A DNA stretch of 49,622 bases from an uncultured Clostridia bacterium (GTDB lineage Bacteria > Bacillota > Clostridia > Christensenellales > UBA1242): the NCBI GenBank assembly GCA_944351415.1, contig CALVPQ010000011.1:1-49622 (forward strand), given 5' to 3'. Under the pieces are notes generated by a model that saw nothing but the letters and a program-made list of their open reading frames with translations, was not told the origin of the DNA and searched no databases. Below are positions 15,052 to 23,683 of the stretch, one piece after another. Made by a program: the position numbers and the translations under genes. How positions within the stretch are numbered: position 1 is the stretch's first letter; each line of letters opens with the position of its first letter.

Positions 15052-16242
15052 ATGAATAAGTATAAAGTTGGCATATTCCTAGATACTTTCTACCCTATGG
15101 TTGATGGAGTTATAACGGTCGTTGATAATTTGGCAAGAAAATTAAATGATAGACTTGATATAACAGTATTCACAATAAAGCCTTCTGGTAAAGCTGTCGA
15201 CACAATCAATCACCCTTATAAAGTTGTGCGTTGCAAAGCTTGCCCAATTATGTCATTAGATTATGACCTTCCCATGCCTTCTTTTGATAGAAAATTTAAA
15301 AAGGAACTTAAAAATAGCCAACTTGACCTTGTCTATTGCCACTCACCAGCATTTATGGCTGGAGCGGGAATAAAATATGCAAAAAAACATCATAAGCCGG
15401 CTCTTTGCCATCTGCATTCTCAATATAGACGTGATATATATAATGCAACACATTCTAAACTGCTTACAAAAATTTTTTTAAAAATATTTTTGAAAAACTT
15501 TAATAAGTGTAATGCTGCTATAGCTGTTAATGAATACACACGTGATTTATTTAAAAACGACTATAAATTGCGAACACCAATCACTGTTGTGCATAATGCA
15601 ACTGATATGCTTCCTGTTTCAAACGATGAGCAAGCAAACTCTATTATAAATAAAAAATTTAATTTAACTCCTGAAGAAAAAATACTACTCTATGTTGGAC
15701 GGTTAAATAAACTTAAAAATATAGATTTTACCCTTGAGGCACTTAATATTTTAAAAAACAATTTTCAAAATTTCAAAATGCTTATTGTTGGCACTGGAAA
15801 TGATGAAGAACATTTTAAAAAGAAAGTTAATGAATTGGGGCTTAATAATTATGTTATTTTTACAGGAAAAATTGCTGATAAAGAACTTTTAAAATCAATA
15901 TATGCAAGAAGCGACTTGTTTCTATTCCCTTCAAAATATGATACTGATGGGCTTGTTAAAATTGAAGCTGCATCTCAAGGCACACCAACAGTTTTTATAG
16001 AAAACACAGGCGCAGCTGCAGGAATAATAGATAATGAAACAGGTTATATATCAAAAGATGATAAAACTTTGTTTGCAAAACGGATACTTGAGGCACTTTC
16101 AGATAAAGAATTATATAAAAAAATAAGTGATAATGTTCGCACAGAGTTATATAGAACATGGGAAAAAAGTGCTGAAGAAATTTATGAAATTATAGTAAAA
16201 ATGATAGAAGAAAATAAAAAGAATAAAGGAGAACAGAAATGA
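15052..16242 (+). CDS. GT4-family glycosyltransferase
   Basis: 396 residues, GT-B fold. The N-terminal acceptor domain starts 'GIFLDTFYPMVDGV', typical of the mannosyl- and glucosyl-lipid branch of GT4. The donor half has 'LLYVGRLNKLKN', 'LIVGTGNDE' and the Glu-containing motif 'FLFPSKYDTDGLVKIEAASQGTP', in which Asp replaces the usual first Glu. Likely products are glycolipids such as glucosyl-diacylglycerol, but the acceptor cannot be told from sequence. RBS AAGGA. The stop codon overlaps the next start (ATGA), so the two products are translationally coupled. Confidence 0.87.
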   Translation: MNKYKVGIFLDTFYPMVDGVITVVDNLARKLNDRLDITVFTIKPSGKAVDTINHPYKVVRCKACPIMSLDYDLPMPSFDRKFKKELKNSQLDLVYCHSPAFMAGAGIKYAKKHHKPALCHLHSQYRRDIYNATHSKLLTKIFLKIFLKNFNKCNAAIAVNEYTRDLFKNDYKLRTPITVVHNATDMLPVSNDEQANSIINKKFNLTPEEKILLYVGRLNKLKNIDFTLEALNILKNNFQNFKMLIVGTGNDEEHFKKKVNELGLNNYVIFTGKIADKELLKSIYARSDLFLFPSKYDTDGLVKIEAASQGTPTVFIENTGAAAGIIDNETGYISKDDKTLFAKRILEALSDKELYKKISDNVRTELYRTWEKSAEEIYEIIVKMIEENKKNKGEQK

Positions 16243-17726
16243 GTAAAAAAATTGGATTTGATAATGAACTTTATATTAAGTTACAAAGTGAACAAATACT
16301 AAAACGAATTAAAATGTTTAACAATAAACTCTATTTAGAGTTTGGTGGCAAACTTTTTGATGATTTGCATGCTGCAAGAGTTTTACCTGGTTTTGACCCT
16401 AATATAAAAACTAAACTTTTAACAAAACTTAAAGACCAAGCGGAAATAATCTTCTGCATTTCTGCAAATGATATTGAAAAAAATAGAGTAAGAGCAGACC
16501 TTGGGCTTAGTTATGATAATGAAATGTTAAGAATTATTGACACTTTAAGAGCCCTGGGACTTTATGTTTCTTCTATAGTTATAACTCTTTTTAAAGGTCA
16601 ATCTGGTGCCACAAAGTTTGCACAAAAACTTGAACAACATGGCGAAAAAGTATACTTTCATCGCTACACAAAAGGTTATCCAAATGAAGTTGATGTTATT
16701 GTTTCAGATGAGGGGTATGGAGCAAATCCATATATTGAAACCTCGCGACCACTCGTCATTGTTACTGCACCAGGGCCTTCTAGTGGAAAACTTGCAACTT
16801 GCCTAAGTCAAATGTATCATGATTATAAAAATGGAATAAAGGCTGGATATGCCAAATTTGAAACTTTTCCTGTATGGAATTTGCCACTTAAACACCCTGT
16901 TAATATAGCTTATGAATCGGCAACTGCAGACCTTAAAGATATAAATCAAATTGACCCTTACCACTTTAGCGAATATGGAACACTTGCGGTTAACTATAAC
17001 AGAGATATTGAAGTTTTCCCTGTTCTTAAAAACATTCTTAAAAAAATCACCGGAAAAGAAATATATAAATCACCTACTGATATGGGTGTTAACATGGTTG
17101 CAAGTGCAATAACTGATGAAACTGTTGTTGAAGAGGCAGCTAAAAAAGAAATTGTAAGACGTTATCTTAAATCTGAATGTGATTATAAACGTGGACAAGC
17201 TTCTTTTGACACAGTAGAGAGAACTAAATATCTTATGGCAGAACTTGACCTTACACCTGATTATCTTTCAGTGGTTGGTGAGGCTAAAAAAATAAGTAAA
17301 GCTTGTGGTTATCCTTGTGTTGCATTAGAACTTCCTAATGGTGAAATAGTTTATGGTAAAAATAAAACTATAGTTTCTGCAAGTGCAGCTGTTATTTTAA
17401 ATGCACTTCGAACACTTGCAAATATGGGAGATGATTTTGACATAATTTCTGATGATATACTTCTTCCAATAACAAAACTTCGAACACAATATTTGCATCA
17501 AAACAAAAACGTGCTTACACTTGATGATGTATTAATAGCATTATCTATTTCATCACATAGCAATCAGAAAGCAAAAAAGGCTATAAAAAAACTGCCTGAG
17601 CTTAGCGGTTGTGAAGCACATTGCACATACATTTTAAGTCCAAGTGAAGAACAAACTTTAAAAAGGCTTGGTATAAATATCACATCTGAACCAGTGTTTT
17701 TAAATAATAATCTATATGAAAACTAA
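16239..17726 (+). CDS. UPF0371/DUF1846 family protein
   Basis: 495 residues, the usual length of this family. The start 'IGFDNELYIKLQSEQI...RI..F..KLYLEFGGKLFDDLHAARVLPGF' is its diagnostic N-terminus. 'APGPSSGKLATCLSQMYHD' contains a P-loop-like glycine/serine stretch. Structures exist for the family but the reaction is not established. Coupling by a 4-nt overlap to a GT4 glycosyltransferase is uncommon and may be a clue to function. It ends before a strong bidirectional terminator. Confidence 0.92.
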   Translation: MSKKIGFDNELYIKLQSEQILKRIKMFNNKLYLEFGGKLFDDLHAARVLPGFDPNIKTKLLTKLKDQAEIIFCISANDIEKNRVRADLGLSYDNEMLRIIDTLRALGLYVSSIVITLFKGQSGATKFAQKLEQHGEKVYFHRYTKGYPNEVDVIVSDEGYGANPYIETSRPLVIVTAPGPSSGKLATCLSQMYHDYKNGIKAGYAKFETFPVWNLPLKHPVNIAYESATADLKDINQIDPYHFSEYGTLAVNYNRDIEVFPVLKNILKKITGKEIYKSPTDMGVNMVASAITDETVVEEAAKKEIVRRYLKSECDYKRGQASFDTVERTKYLMAELDLTPDYLSVVGEAKKISKACGYPCVALELPNGEIVYGKNKTIVSASAAVILNALRTLANMGDDFDIISDDILLPITKLRTQYLHQNKNVLTLDDVLIALSISSHSNQKAKKAIKKLPELSGCEAHCTYILSPSEEQTLKRLGINITSEPVFLNNNLYEN

Positions 17727-17812
17727 AAATAATTTAAAAATGTAATAAAAAATATTAAAAAATTAATATAAAATCTTAAAATCTATATAAATTTAAAAAA
17801 TAATGTAAAATT

Positions 17813-17855
17813 AAAAAAATAATGGTTAATTTTTATTATATACCATTATTTTTTT
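17813..17855. terminator. Bidirectional terminator
   Basis: A 14-bp perfect stem A7TAATGGT/ACCATTAT7 (17813-17826 with 17842-17855), between convergent genes. Confidence 0.85.
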
Positions 17856-17859
17856 ATTT

Positions 17860-18627
17860 TTATCTTCTCCTTTTTCGCACAGATTTTTTATCGCAATTTC
17901 TAAAGAGTGCAAGTGGATATTTTCTTACCGCAATATCCGCACCAGGCTTTGCTGTGGTTGAGAAAAAACACATTCCATTTTGATAACTATATGGACATTC
18001 ATCATAATTGTTCATACAAAATAAAACAAAATTATATCCCCTACCTAAAATTAAACCACCAATCCCAAATGTGAGTATGTCTGTTGCGGTTTTACTTATG
18101 TAAATAGATTTACGTTGACACATAGGGCATACTGCAATCGGACGATTACCCACTGCAAGCATTCCTCCCCAAGTTGTAAATTCTGTTGCATTTCTCCTTA
18201 TTGCCCTTGCTAATTTTTTCCCGCCACGAGCAGTTTTTGTGTCAACTTCAACATCTGCATCTTTATTCTTTTTCTTTTTCTTATTTTTTTCCTTTTTATC
18301 GTCAGGGTTTTTAGCTTCTGTTCCATCTGGATTTTGTTCATCGCCATAGCCATCGCCTATATCTTCGCCAAATCCATCGCCTTCGCCCTCTTCTTGATTG
18401 TTTTTAGAAGCCTTGTCGTCTTTTAGATTATTATAGTCATCGTCAAAGTCATCATCGTAGTCTTCTTCACCATCATCATCGCCAAAATGACCATTCCAGC
18501 CTAAGAGTCCATCGTCGTCGTCATCTTCGTCATCTTCGTCATCATCTTCGTCTTCATCGTCGTCATCTTCGTCTTCATCATCGTCATTATTGCCAAAAAA
18601 ATCAAACGGACCATAAAGATTATACAT
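17860..18627 (-). CDS. Unknown protein: Asp/Glu-rich N-terminus, basic linker, Cys-containing C-terminal domain
   Basis: 255 residues in three parts. Residues ~14-80 are an almost pure Asp/Glu low-complexity tract; ~80-135 are Asn/Gly/Glu then a Lys-rich linker with a run of Lys. Residues ~145-255 are folded, with 'CPMC' followed by 'CMNNYDECPY', 'GMCFF' and a late Cys, suggesting a zinc-ribbon-like fold. A hydrophobic glycine-rich segment between them ('DILTFGIGGLILGRGYNFVLF') could be buried or membrane-associated. The C-terminus is highly basic. I do not recognise the family. The start at 18627 is preferred because AAGGAG is six bases upstream; the Met at 18633 touches that site. Confidence 0.75.
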   Translation of the reverse strand: MYNLYGPFDFFGNNDDDEDEDDDDEDEDDDEDDEDDDDDGLLGWNGHFGDDDGEEDYDDDFDDDYNNLKDDKASKNNQEEGEGDGFGEDIGDGYGDEQNPDGTEAKNPDDKKEKNKKKKKNKDADVEVDTKTARGGKKLARAIRRNATEFTTWGGMLAVGNRPIAVCPMCQRKSIYISKTATDILTFGIGGLILGRGYNFVLFCMNNYDECPYSYQNGMCFFSTTAKPGADIAVRKYPLALFRNCDKKSVRKRRR

Positions 18628-18652
18628 AAGCATCTCCTTTTAATAAGCAAAC

Positions 18653-18681
18653 ACTATATAATGTTCGCTTAAACTCTTCAA
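18653..18681 (-). promoter_or_regulatory. Promoter P1 of the acidic protein gene
   Basis: On the minus strand TTGAAG (18676-18681), a 17-nt spacer and TATAGT (18653-18658). An imperfect dyad AAGC-N-AAC/GTT-N-GCTT spans the -10 region. Confidence 0.5.
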
Positions 18682-18733
18682 GAATAAAACCCTTTTAAAA
18701 TTTTTTGCTTAGGCTATAAAGTTTGAGTTTAAG
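18668..18733. repeat. 9-bp inverted repeat in the acidic-gene upstream region
   Basis: CTTAAACTC (18668-18676) and GAGTTTAAG (18725-18733) are 48 nt apart. The left arm overlaps the P1 -35 box. A second promoter P2 (TTGTAA, 16-nt spacer, TATAAT; 18771-18776 and 18749-18754) would put this dyad into a ~115-nt leader. Confidence 0.45.
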
Positions 18734-18790
18734 GCTTTATTTATAATTATTATACACATTTTTTAAGAAATTACAAAAAATTTTTACAAT

Positions 18791-18814
18791 AAAAAAGAAG
18801 AGTTCTCTCTTCTT
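18791..18814 (-). terminator. Terminator of the small membrane protein gene
   Basis: AAGAAGAG/CTCTTCTT (8 bp, 4-nt loop), followed on the minus strand by a T run. Confidence 0.8.
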
Positions 18815-18839
18815 ATCTCTATTTGGCTTATAAAATGTT

Positions 18840-19073
18840 TTAGTCGAGCCATAAAACATTGTTGGTTATAATAAGGGTTATAATATCAATCAACCATAAA
18901 AATGGTATACCTATTATCAAAAGCAAAACAGCAAGCACAATCCCTAAAACATTTTCATTGCTTATTGACTTGATTAATCTATAGACAACCCAAACAATAT
19001 CTATCATTGGTAAAGCTAAAATAATTTTAACAACAATTGGCATTTCGTCCATAGCTTTAACAAAACTTTTCAT
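18840..19073 (-). CDS. Small two-helix membrane protein, unknown function
   Basis: 77 residues with an amphipathic N-terminus ('SFVKAMDEMPIVVKIILALP') and two hydrophobic helices (about 12-34 and 43-70) separated by a short polar turn. A clear RBS (AAGGAG, seven bases upstream) and a terminator make it a real gene despite its size. It lies 77 nt downstream of tpiA on the same strand and could be expressed from the glycolytic operon. I cannot name its function. Confidence 0.75.
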   Translation of the reverse strand: MKSFVKAMDEMPIVVKIILALPMIDIVWVVYRLIKSISNENVLGIVLAVLLLIIGIPFLWLIDIITLIITNNVLWLD

Positions 19074-19150
19074 ATATATCTCCTTTGTATACTTTATGTT
19101 GTTTTTAAAGCTTTATGAAAATAAAAAACTAATTATTTTTATATTAGAAA

Positions 19151-19894
19151 CTATAATAATGATATTATCTTAAGCAAACTATTTGGCTCAAGACAAGCCC
19201 CACCTATTAACAGCCCATTTAGATTTTTGCAGTTTGTGAATTGTTTAACATTCTTGCTATCAACACTTCCCCCATACACAACCTTAATATTGCTAGCTGA
19301 TACCTGTGAAAAATCATCTGCAATAACCTTTCTTATTTCATTGACAGCCTGTGTTATCTCTTTTGCAAGTGGTGTTTTCTCTGTGCCTATTGCCCATACA
19401 GGCTCATAAGCTATAACAATTCGCTCAAGTTCATTCTCATAAAGCCCTTTTAAAGCATCTTTTATTTGTTCTCTTAAAACTTCATAAGTCTTTAAAGTGT
19501 TGCGTTCAACCAAACTTTCGCCAACACAAAGAATAACACCCAACCCATTTTTTAAAGCTGCCTTTATTTTTTTATTAATTACCTTGCTATCTTCTTTAAA
19601 TCTTTTTCTTCTTTCACTATGCCCAACTAGACAGAAGTCAACTCCACTTGCTTTTAGCATTCTACCGCTTATTTCACCGGTAGTTTTTCCCTCTTCATCT
19701 TCGCTAATGTTTTGGCTTCCAAGTCTTACTGCTCTGCCTCTGCAAAGATATTCTCCTGTTGAGAGTGAAGTATAAGGAAGGCAAAGTGTTAAATCAACCT
19801 TTTCATCAAATCGTGAAAGAAAGGTCATTAAATAATTTTTTGTTTCTTCTGGGGTCTGGTTCATTTTAAAGTTTGCAATAACTATATCAATCAT
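19151..19894 (-). CDS. tpiA: Triosephosphate isomerase
   Basis: 247 residues, a TIM barrel of normal length. It interconverts dihydroxyacetone phosphate and glyceraldehyde 3-phosphate in glycolysis. Catalytic His is in 'LVGHSERR' and Glu in 'AYEPVWAIGT'; the phosphate loop is 'VVYGGSV'. The N-terminal catalytic Lys is in 'ANFKMN', where the family usually has Asn-Trp-Lys-Met-Asn, so a Trp to Phe change. The start overlaps the pgk stop by 4 nt (ATGA), indicating translational coupling. Confidence 0.96.
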   Translation of the reverse strand: MIDIVIANFKMNQTPEETKNYLMTFLSRFDEKVDLTLCLPYTSLSTGEYLCRGRAVRLGSQNISEDEEGKTTGEISGRMLKASGVDFCLVGHSERRKRFKEDSKVINKKIKAALKNGLGVILCVGESLVERNTLKTYEVLREQIKDALKGLYENELERIVIAYEPVWAIGTEKTPLAKEITQAVNEIRKVIADDFSQVSASNIKVVYGGSVDSKNVKQFTNCKNLNGLLIGGACLEPNSLLKIISLL

Positions 19895-21066
19895 AAAATT
19901 TTCTCCTGAATAACATCAATTGCAGGGAGCGAACCTTCTTCTAAATACTTAAGCGTTGCTCCGCCACCAGTTGATACATAGTCAAATTTATCTAAAAGTC
20001 CAAAGAGATTAACAGTTGCCACAGTATCTCCACCGCCAACACTTGTGTATGCCTTTGTGTGTGCGATAATTTCTGCTATACTTCGTGTTCCATTTCTATA
20101 TGCCTTGTTTTCATACATACCTAAAGGCCCGTTCCAGAATATTTCACCAGCAGCGCGCAATTCTTTCCTATATAGGTCAATTGTATTAGGACCTATATCA
20201 AAGCCTATCAAATCTCCAGTCAGCTTACTTGTGGTGACAATATTTTTTGATTTTGCATGCATTGCAACATGGTCGATAGGTAATAAAATTTTTTTGCCGG
20301 CTTCTTTTGCAGAATCTAAAATCGCCTTAGCAACTGAAATGCTTTCTGTATTTAAGATTGATTGCCCAATATCCTGACCGATGGCTTTTAAAAAGGTATA
20401 AGCCATAGCACCACCAATCAGAATTGTATCTGCCTTGTCGATAAATTTTTCAAGAATTTTTGTTTTTGTTGAAACTTTCGCTCCACCAAGCACGGCAACA
20501 AATGGTCTTCTTGGATTGTCTAAAATTTGATTTAGAGCATTAATTTCTCTTTCCATCAAAAAACCAATAGCATTAGGCAAAATTCTTGCAATGCCAAAGT
20601 TGCTTGCATGTTTTCTATGCGCCACACCAAAGGCATCATCAACAAATATATCTCCCATTGATGCAATTTCTCTAGCAAATTTCATGTCACACTCTTCTTC
20701 TTGCTTATAAAAACGAACATTTTCAAGAAGAAGAACTTCGCCTTCTGGAAGCATCTTTATACGTTGTCTAACTTCTTCGCCTATACAGTAATTGCAGAAA
20801 GAAACATTTGCTTCAAGTTTTTGTGATAAGATGATTGAAATAGGCCAAAGAGATTTTCTAATATCATAGCCATCTGGTCTCCCCAAATGAGATAATATCA
20901 CAACTTTAGCTTTTTGCTCAACAAGGTATTTTATAGTTGGAAGTTCATTATCAATACGTGTGGTATCAAGAATTTTGCCAGAATCGTCCATAGGCACATT
21001 AAAATCTACACGTAGAAGCACTACCTTCCCTTTTAAATTTACCAAATCCTTAATTGTTCTTTTCAT
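19891..21066 (-). CDS. pgk: Phosphoglycerate kinase
   Basis: 391 residues. It transfers phosphate from 1,3-bisphosphoglycerate to ADP. Substrate-binding elements are 'LLRVDFNVP', 'LSHLGRPDG' and 'LLENVRFY'; the hinge and nucleotide region has 'VAVLGGAKVSTK' and 'FWNGPLGMYE', and the C-terminal phosphate loop is 'SVGGGDTVA'. RBS AGGGAG. It is 39 nt downstream of dusB and overlaps tpiA, so dusB-pgk-tpiA may be one transcript. Confidence 0.96.
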   Translation of the reverse strand: MKRTIKDLVNLKGKVVLLRVDFNVPMDDSGKILDTTRIDNELPTIKYLVEQKAKVVILSHLGRPDGYDIRKSLWPISIILSQKLEANVSFCNYCIGEEVRQRIKMLPEGEVLLLENVRFYKQEEECDMKFAREIASMGDIFVDDAFGVAHRKHASNFGIARILPNAIGFLMEREINALNQILDNPRRPFVAVLGGAKVSTKTKILEKFIDKADTILIGGAMAYTFLKAIGQDIGQSILNTESISVAKAILDSAKEAGKKILLPIDHVAMHAKSKNIVTTSKLTGDLIGFDIGPNTIDLYRKELRAAGEIFWNGPLGMYENKAYRNGTRSIAEIIAHTKAYTSVGGGDTVATVNLFGLLDKFDYVSTGGGATLKYLEEGSLPAIDVIQEKIL

Positions 21067-21105
21067 GTTTTCTCCCTTATAATAATATTTTACATCTTTT
21101 ACTGT

Positions 21106-22041
21106 CTAATTCAAAACCTTTTTCTCAAATAATTCTTTTAAAAGTTTAAGGCTATGGTCAATAGATGGACTTGTTGCAAGCTCAAGTCTAAGTTTGCTTG
21201 CACCTTCGATTCCGTTTGAATACCACAAAAAATGTTTTCTCATATAAAGAGTAAGCCAAGATTCATCATAATATTTTCTAAGCACATCAACATGCCTTTT
21301 TATAACTTCAAATTTGTTATAAGATATTTCCCTGTCTAAAAGTTGTGCAAATATCCATGGCCTGCCTTGCGCCCCACGACCAATCATAACACCATCAACC
21401 CCAGTTTCAAGCATCTTTTGATAGCTTTCTTTATCTGTTACATCTCCATTTCCAACAACAGGTATTTTTAAGGTCTGTTTTAACGATGCAATTGCATCTA
21501 AATCAGCCTTCCCACTATAACCCTGCTGAGCTGTTCTTGCATGAAGTGTAACAAAACTTGCTCCACTTTCTTCGCACATTCTTCCAAATTCTTTACTTAT
21601 GTCACTATTAAAACCTAATCTGAATTTAACAGAAACAGGCACTTTTGCCACCTTTACACACTCGCTGATAATTTTGCTTGCAAGTGGAAGGTTCTTCATA
21701 AGTGCGCTTCCTTCCCCATTTTTTACTATTTTCGGTGCAGGACACCCCATATTAATATCAATTATTTGATAATCTTTAAGTAGAGTTCCAGTTATAGCTT
21801 GCGTGATAATTTCAGGTTCATGACCAAAAACTTGCCCAATTTTTATTTTTTCGTAAGGCGAAGAAATGGTCATAAGTTGAGTTTTATGTGGATTGTGAAG
21901 CATTGCTCTTGCTGATAACATTTCGCTATAAGTTGCATCTGCTCCAAAAAGAGAGCACACTTCTCTAAACCCAACATCACTTACCCCAGCCATTGGGGCT
22001 AGAATTAAATTATTGTTAAAATCTATATTGCCAATTTTCAT
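21106..22041 (-). CDS. tRNA-dihydrouridine synthase (DusB-type)
   Basis: 311 residues from the Met at 22041. The FMN TIM-barrel has 'LAPMAGVSDVGFR', catalytic Cys in 'DINMGCPAPKIVKNGEGSALM', 'VKFRLG', 'LHARTAQQGYSG', 'VVGNGDV' and 'GVMIGRGAQGRPW', all typical of Dus enzymes that reduce uridine in tRNA D-loops. The open frame begins 13 codons earlier, but a TACACT -10 box sits exactly 6 bases before this ATG and there is no Shine-Dalgarno sequence, so a leaderless start at 22041 is the best reading; the Met at 22047 is next best. Confidence 0.92.
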   Translation of the reverse strand: MKIGNIDFNNNLILAPMAGVSDVGFREVCSLFGADATYSEMLSARAMLHNPHKTQLMTISSPYEKIKIGQVFGHEPEIITQAITGTLLKDYQIIDINMGCPAPKIVKNGEGSALMKNLPLASKIISECVKVAKVPVSVKFRLGFNSDISKEFGRMCEESGASFVTLHARTAQQGYSGKADLDAIASLKQTLKIPVVGNGDVTDKESYQKMLETGVDGVMIGRGAQGRPWIFAQLLDREISYNKFEVIKRHVDVLRKYYDESWLTLYMRKHFLWYSNGIEGASKLRLELATSPSIDHSLKLLKELFEKKVLN

Positions 22042-22047
22042 AAACAT

Positions 22048-22077
22048 AGTGTAGCAGTTTCTTAAAAATTTTGCAAA
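22048..22077 (-). promoter_or_regulatory. Putative promoter of dusB directly abutting its start codon
   Basis: On the minus strand TTTGCA (22072-22077), an 18-nt spacer and TACACT (22048-22053). The expected transcript start coincides with the ATG at 22041. Confidence 0.5.
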
Positions 22078-22168
22078 CAAAGAAGAATATTTTATTTATA
22101 CAATATAACAATATAAAAACATAGTAAATTTAAAAAATGTTTTATTATGAATATAAAAGCTGTTAAAA

Positions 22169-23683
22169 TTAAGTATTTAATCTTTTTTTTCTTTTTAAAA
22201 ATTCTTTTGCAAAATCTATTATAAGTGGAAAGCATAGCAAAATATAAATTATCCCGCCAAGCACAATAGCTACTAATATTGCCCAAACTCCGCTTGAATA
22301 ACTTAGCCATAATTTTATAACCCGATCCATAATAAAAGAAGCTAGTAATGGCAGAGATAGATTATAAAAACTAAGTTTGATTAGTTTGCCAAGTTTTATT
22401 AACGCACAAATACAAATTATTGAATAGAGAATTATATTTGAGATAGCGATTGCATAGATATTGATATTTTTTATTGGAGCAAGAAAAATAAGGGATAGAA
22501 TTTTAAAAATTCCACCTAAAATATTAAATAAAAGTGATTGATTATAAAAACCCTTTGCTTGTAAAACGGCATTCAAAAGTTGGGTTATAGCCGAAAGAAC
22601 TATGGCAAAGCCACCAAGAAGTGTTAACTGCTGTGCAACATCTAAATAAGCTTCAACACTATCCGAATACAGAATTGGATATAACTGCCGAGATATTGAA
22701 ATTATGCCAACCACAAGTGGAATAAGTAAAAACCACATTATAGAGAAAGCTTTATTGATAACTGTTTTTTGTCCCTCATCATCGCCTTGAGATGATAGAT
22801 ATGAAATCTTGGGCAACATAGCCGTTGATGCAGAAAGAGAAATAACTAAAGGAAAATGCAGTATTGCACCAACAACTCCACTTTGCAGACCATAAAGCGA
22901 CGTTATTGTGCTGTTCTGAAAGCCAGCTTTTAAAAGTAATGATGTGATTATTAAAGATTCTATGGCAAAAGCAAGAGGCAGAACTGAACCACTGAAACTT
23001 AGCGGTAAAACTGCCTTAAAAAATTCAGCACGAACGGGTGCTTTAACTGGACTTAGCTTGACTTTCTTTATAACAATAAATGCCAAATAAAGAGTTGCTA
23101 AGACTTCTGAAATAGTTATTCCTAAAAATGCACCAAATACACCTGAATATATGCCATGAGTGCTAAATATATATGCAAAAATAAGTCCAAAGGCAAATTT
23201 AAAGGATTGTTCTATTACCTGACTTATTGCAGTTGGCGCCATGTTTTCATACCCCTGAATTATACCACGATATGTTCCAATAAGCGCTCCAAGAGGTAAT
23301 AGAAGTGCAAGCAATTTGTAAGAAATAGAAGCATCACTAAATCCCTGCAAAGAGGTAATAGGTTGTGAAAACAAGGCAAAAAACAAACCAAAAAGTAAAC
23401 TTAAAGAAAGAGAAAATAATAGTGCATAGCGATAGTAACCACCAATAGCCTTGTAATCCCCTCTTGCCCTGCTACTTGAAACAAGTTTTGAAAGGGTGGT
23501 TGTCACCCCACCAGCAACAAAACCGAGTGTTAAAGAATACAGCGACATCACCATCTGATAACCGCCAATTCCTGCAATTCCAAGTATATTTGTTAAAGGA
23601 AGCCTAAATAATGCACCGAAGATTTTGCCGATAATTCCACTAACAATCAATATAATTGCACCCTTGCTAACAGTGTTCTTCAT
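22169..23683 (-). CDS. MurJ/SpoVB-type lipid flippase (polysaccharide biosynthesis protein)
   Basis: 504 residues, about 14 transmembrane helices, MATE/MVF fold. The N-terminus 'KGAIILIVSGIIGKIFGALFRLPLTNILG' is characteristic of the SpoVB/YtgP branch of Bacillota, which moves lipid-linked cell-wall precursors across the membrane. The start at 23683 is chosen because 'MKNTVSKGA' is where the family begins; no good Shine-Dalgarno sequence precedes it. The gene lies 127 nt upstream of dusB. Confidence 0.9.
   Translation of the reverse strand: MKNTVSKGAIILIVSGIIGKIFGALFRLPLTNILGIAGIGGYQMVMSLYSLTLGFVAGGVTTTLSKLVSSSRARGDYKAIGGYYRYALLFSLSLSLLFGLFFALFSQPITSLQGFSDASISYKLLALLLPLGALIGTYRGIIQGYENMAPTAISQVIEQSFKFAFGLIFAYIFSTHGIYSGVFGAFLGITISEVLATLYLAFIVIKKVKLSPVKAPVRAEFFKAVLPLSFSGSVLPLAFAIESLIITSLLLKAGFQNSTITSLYGLQSGVVGAILHFPLVISLSASTAMLPKISYLSSQGDDEGQKTVINKAFSIMWFLLIPLVVGIISISRQLYPILYSDSVEAYLDVAQQLTLLGGFAIVLSAITQLLNAVLQAKGFYNQSLLFNILGGIFKILSLIFLAPIKNINIYAIAISNIILYSIICICALIKLGKLIKLSFYNLSLPLLASFIMDRVIKLWLSYSSGVWAILVAIVLGGIIYILLCFPLIIDFAKEFLKRKKRLNT

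Noticed and set aside
16239..16242. Possible Mollicutes genetic code (TGA as Trp) because of the high A+T
   Set aside because: TGA ends the glycosyltransferase and pgk at expected lengths with ATGA overlaps, so TGA is a stop.
22092..22310. 72-codon minus-strand frame at the flippase 3' end
   Set aside because: It overlaps the flippase frame and has no RBS; the flippase reading is clearly the real gene.
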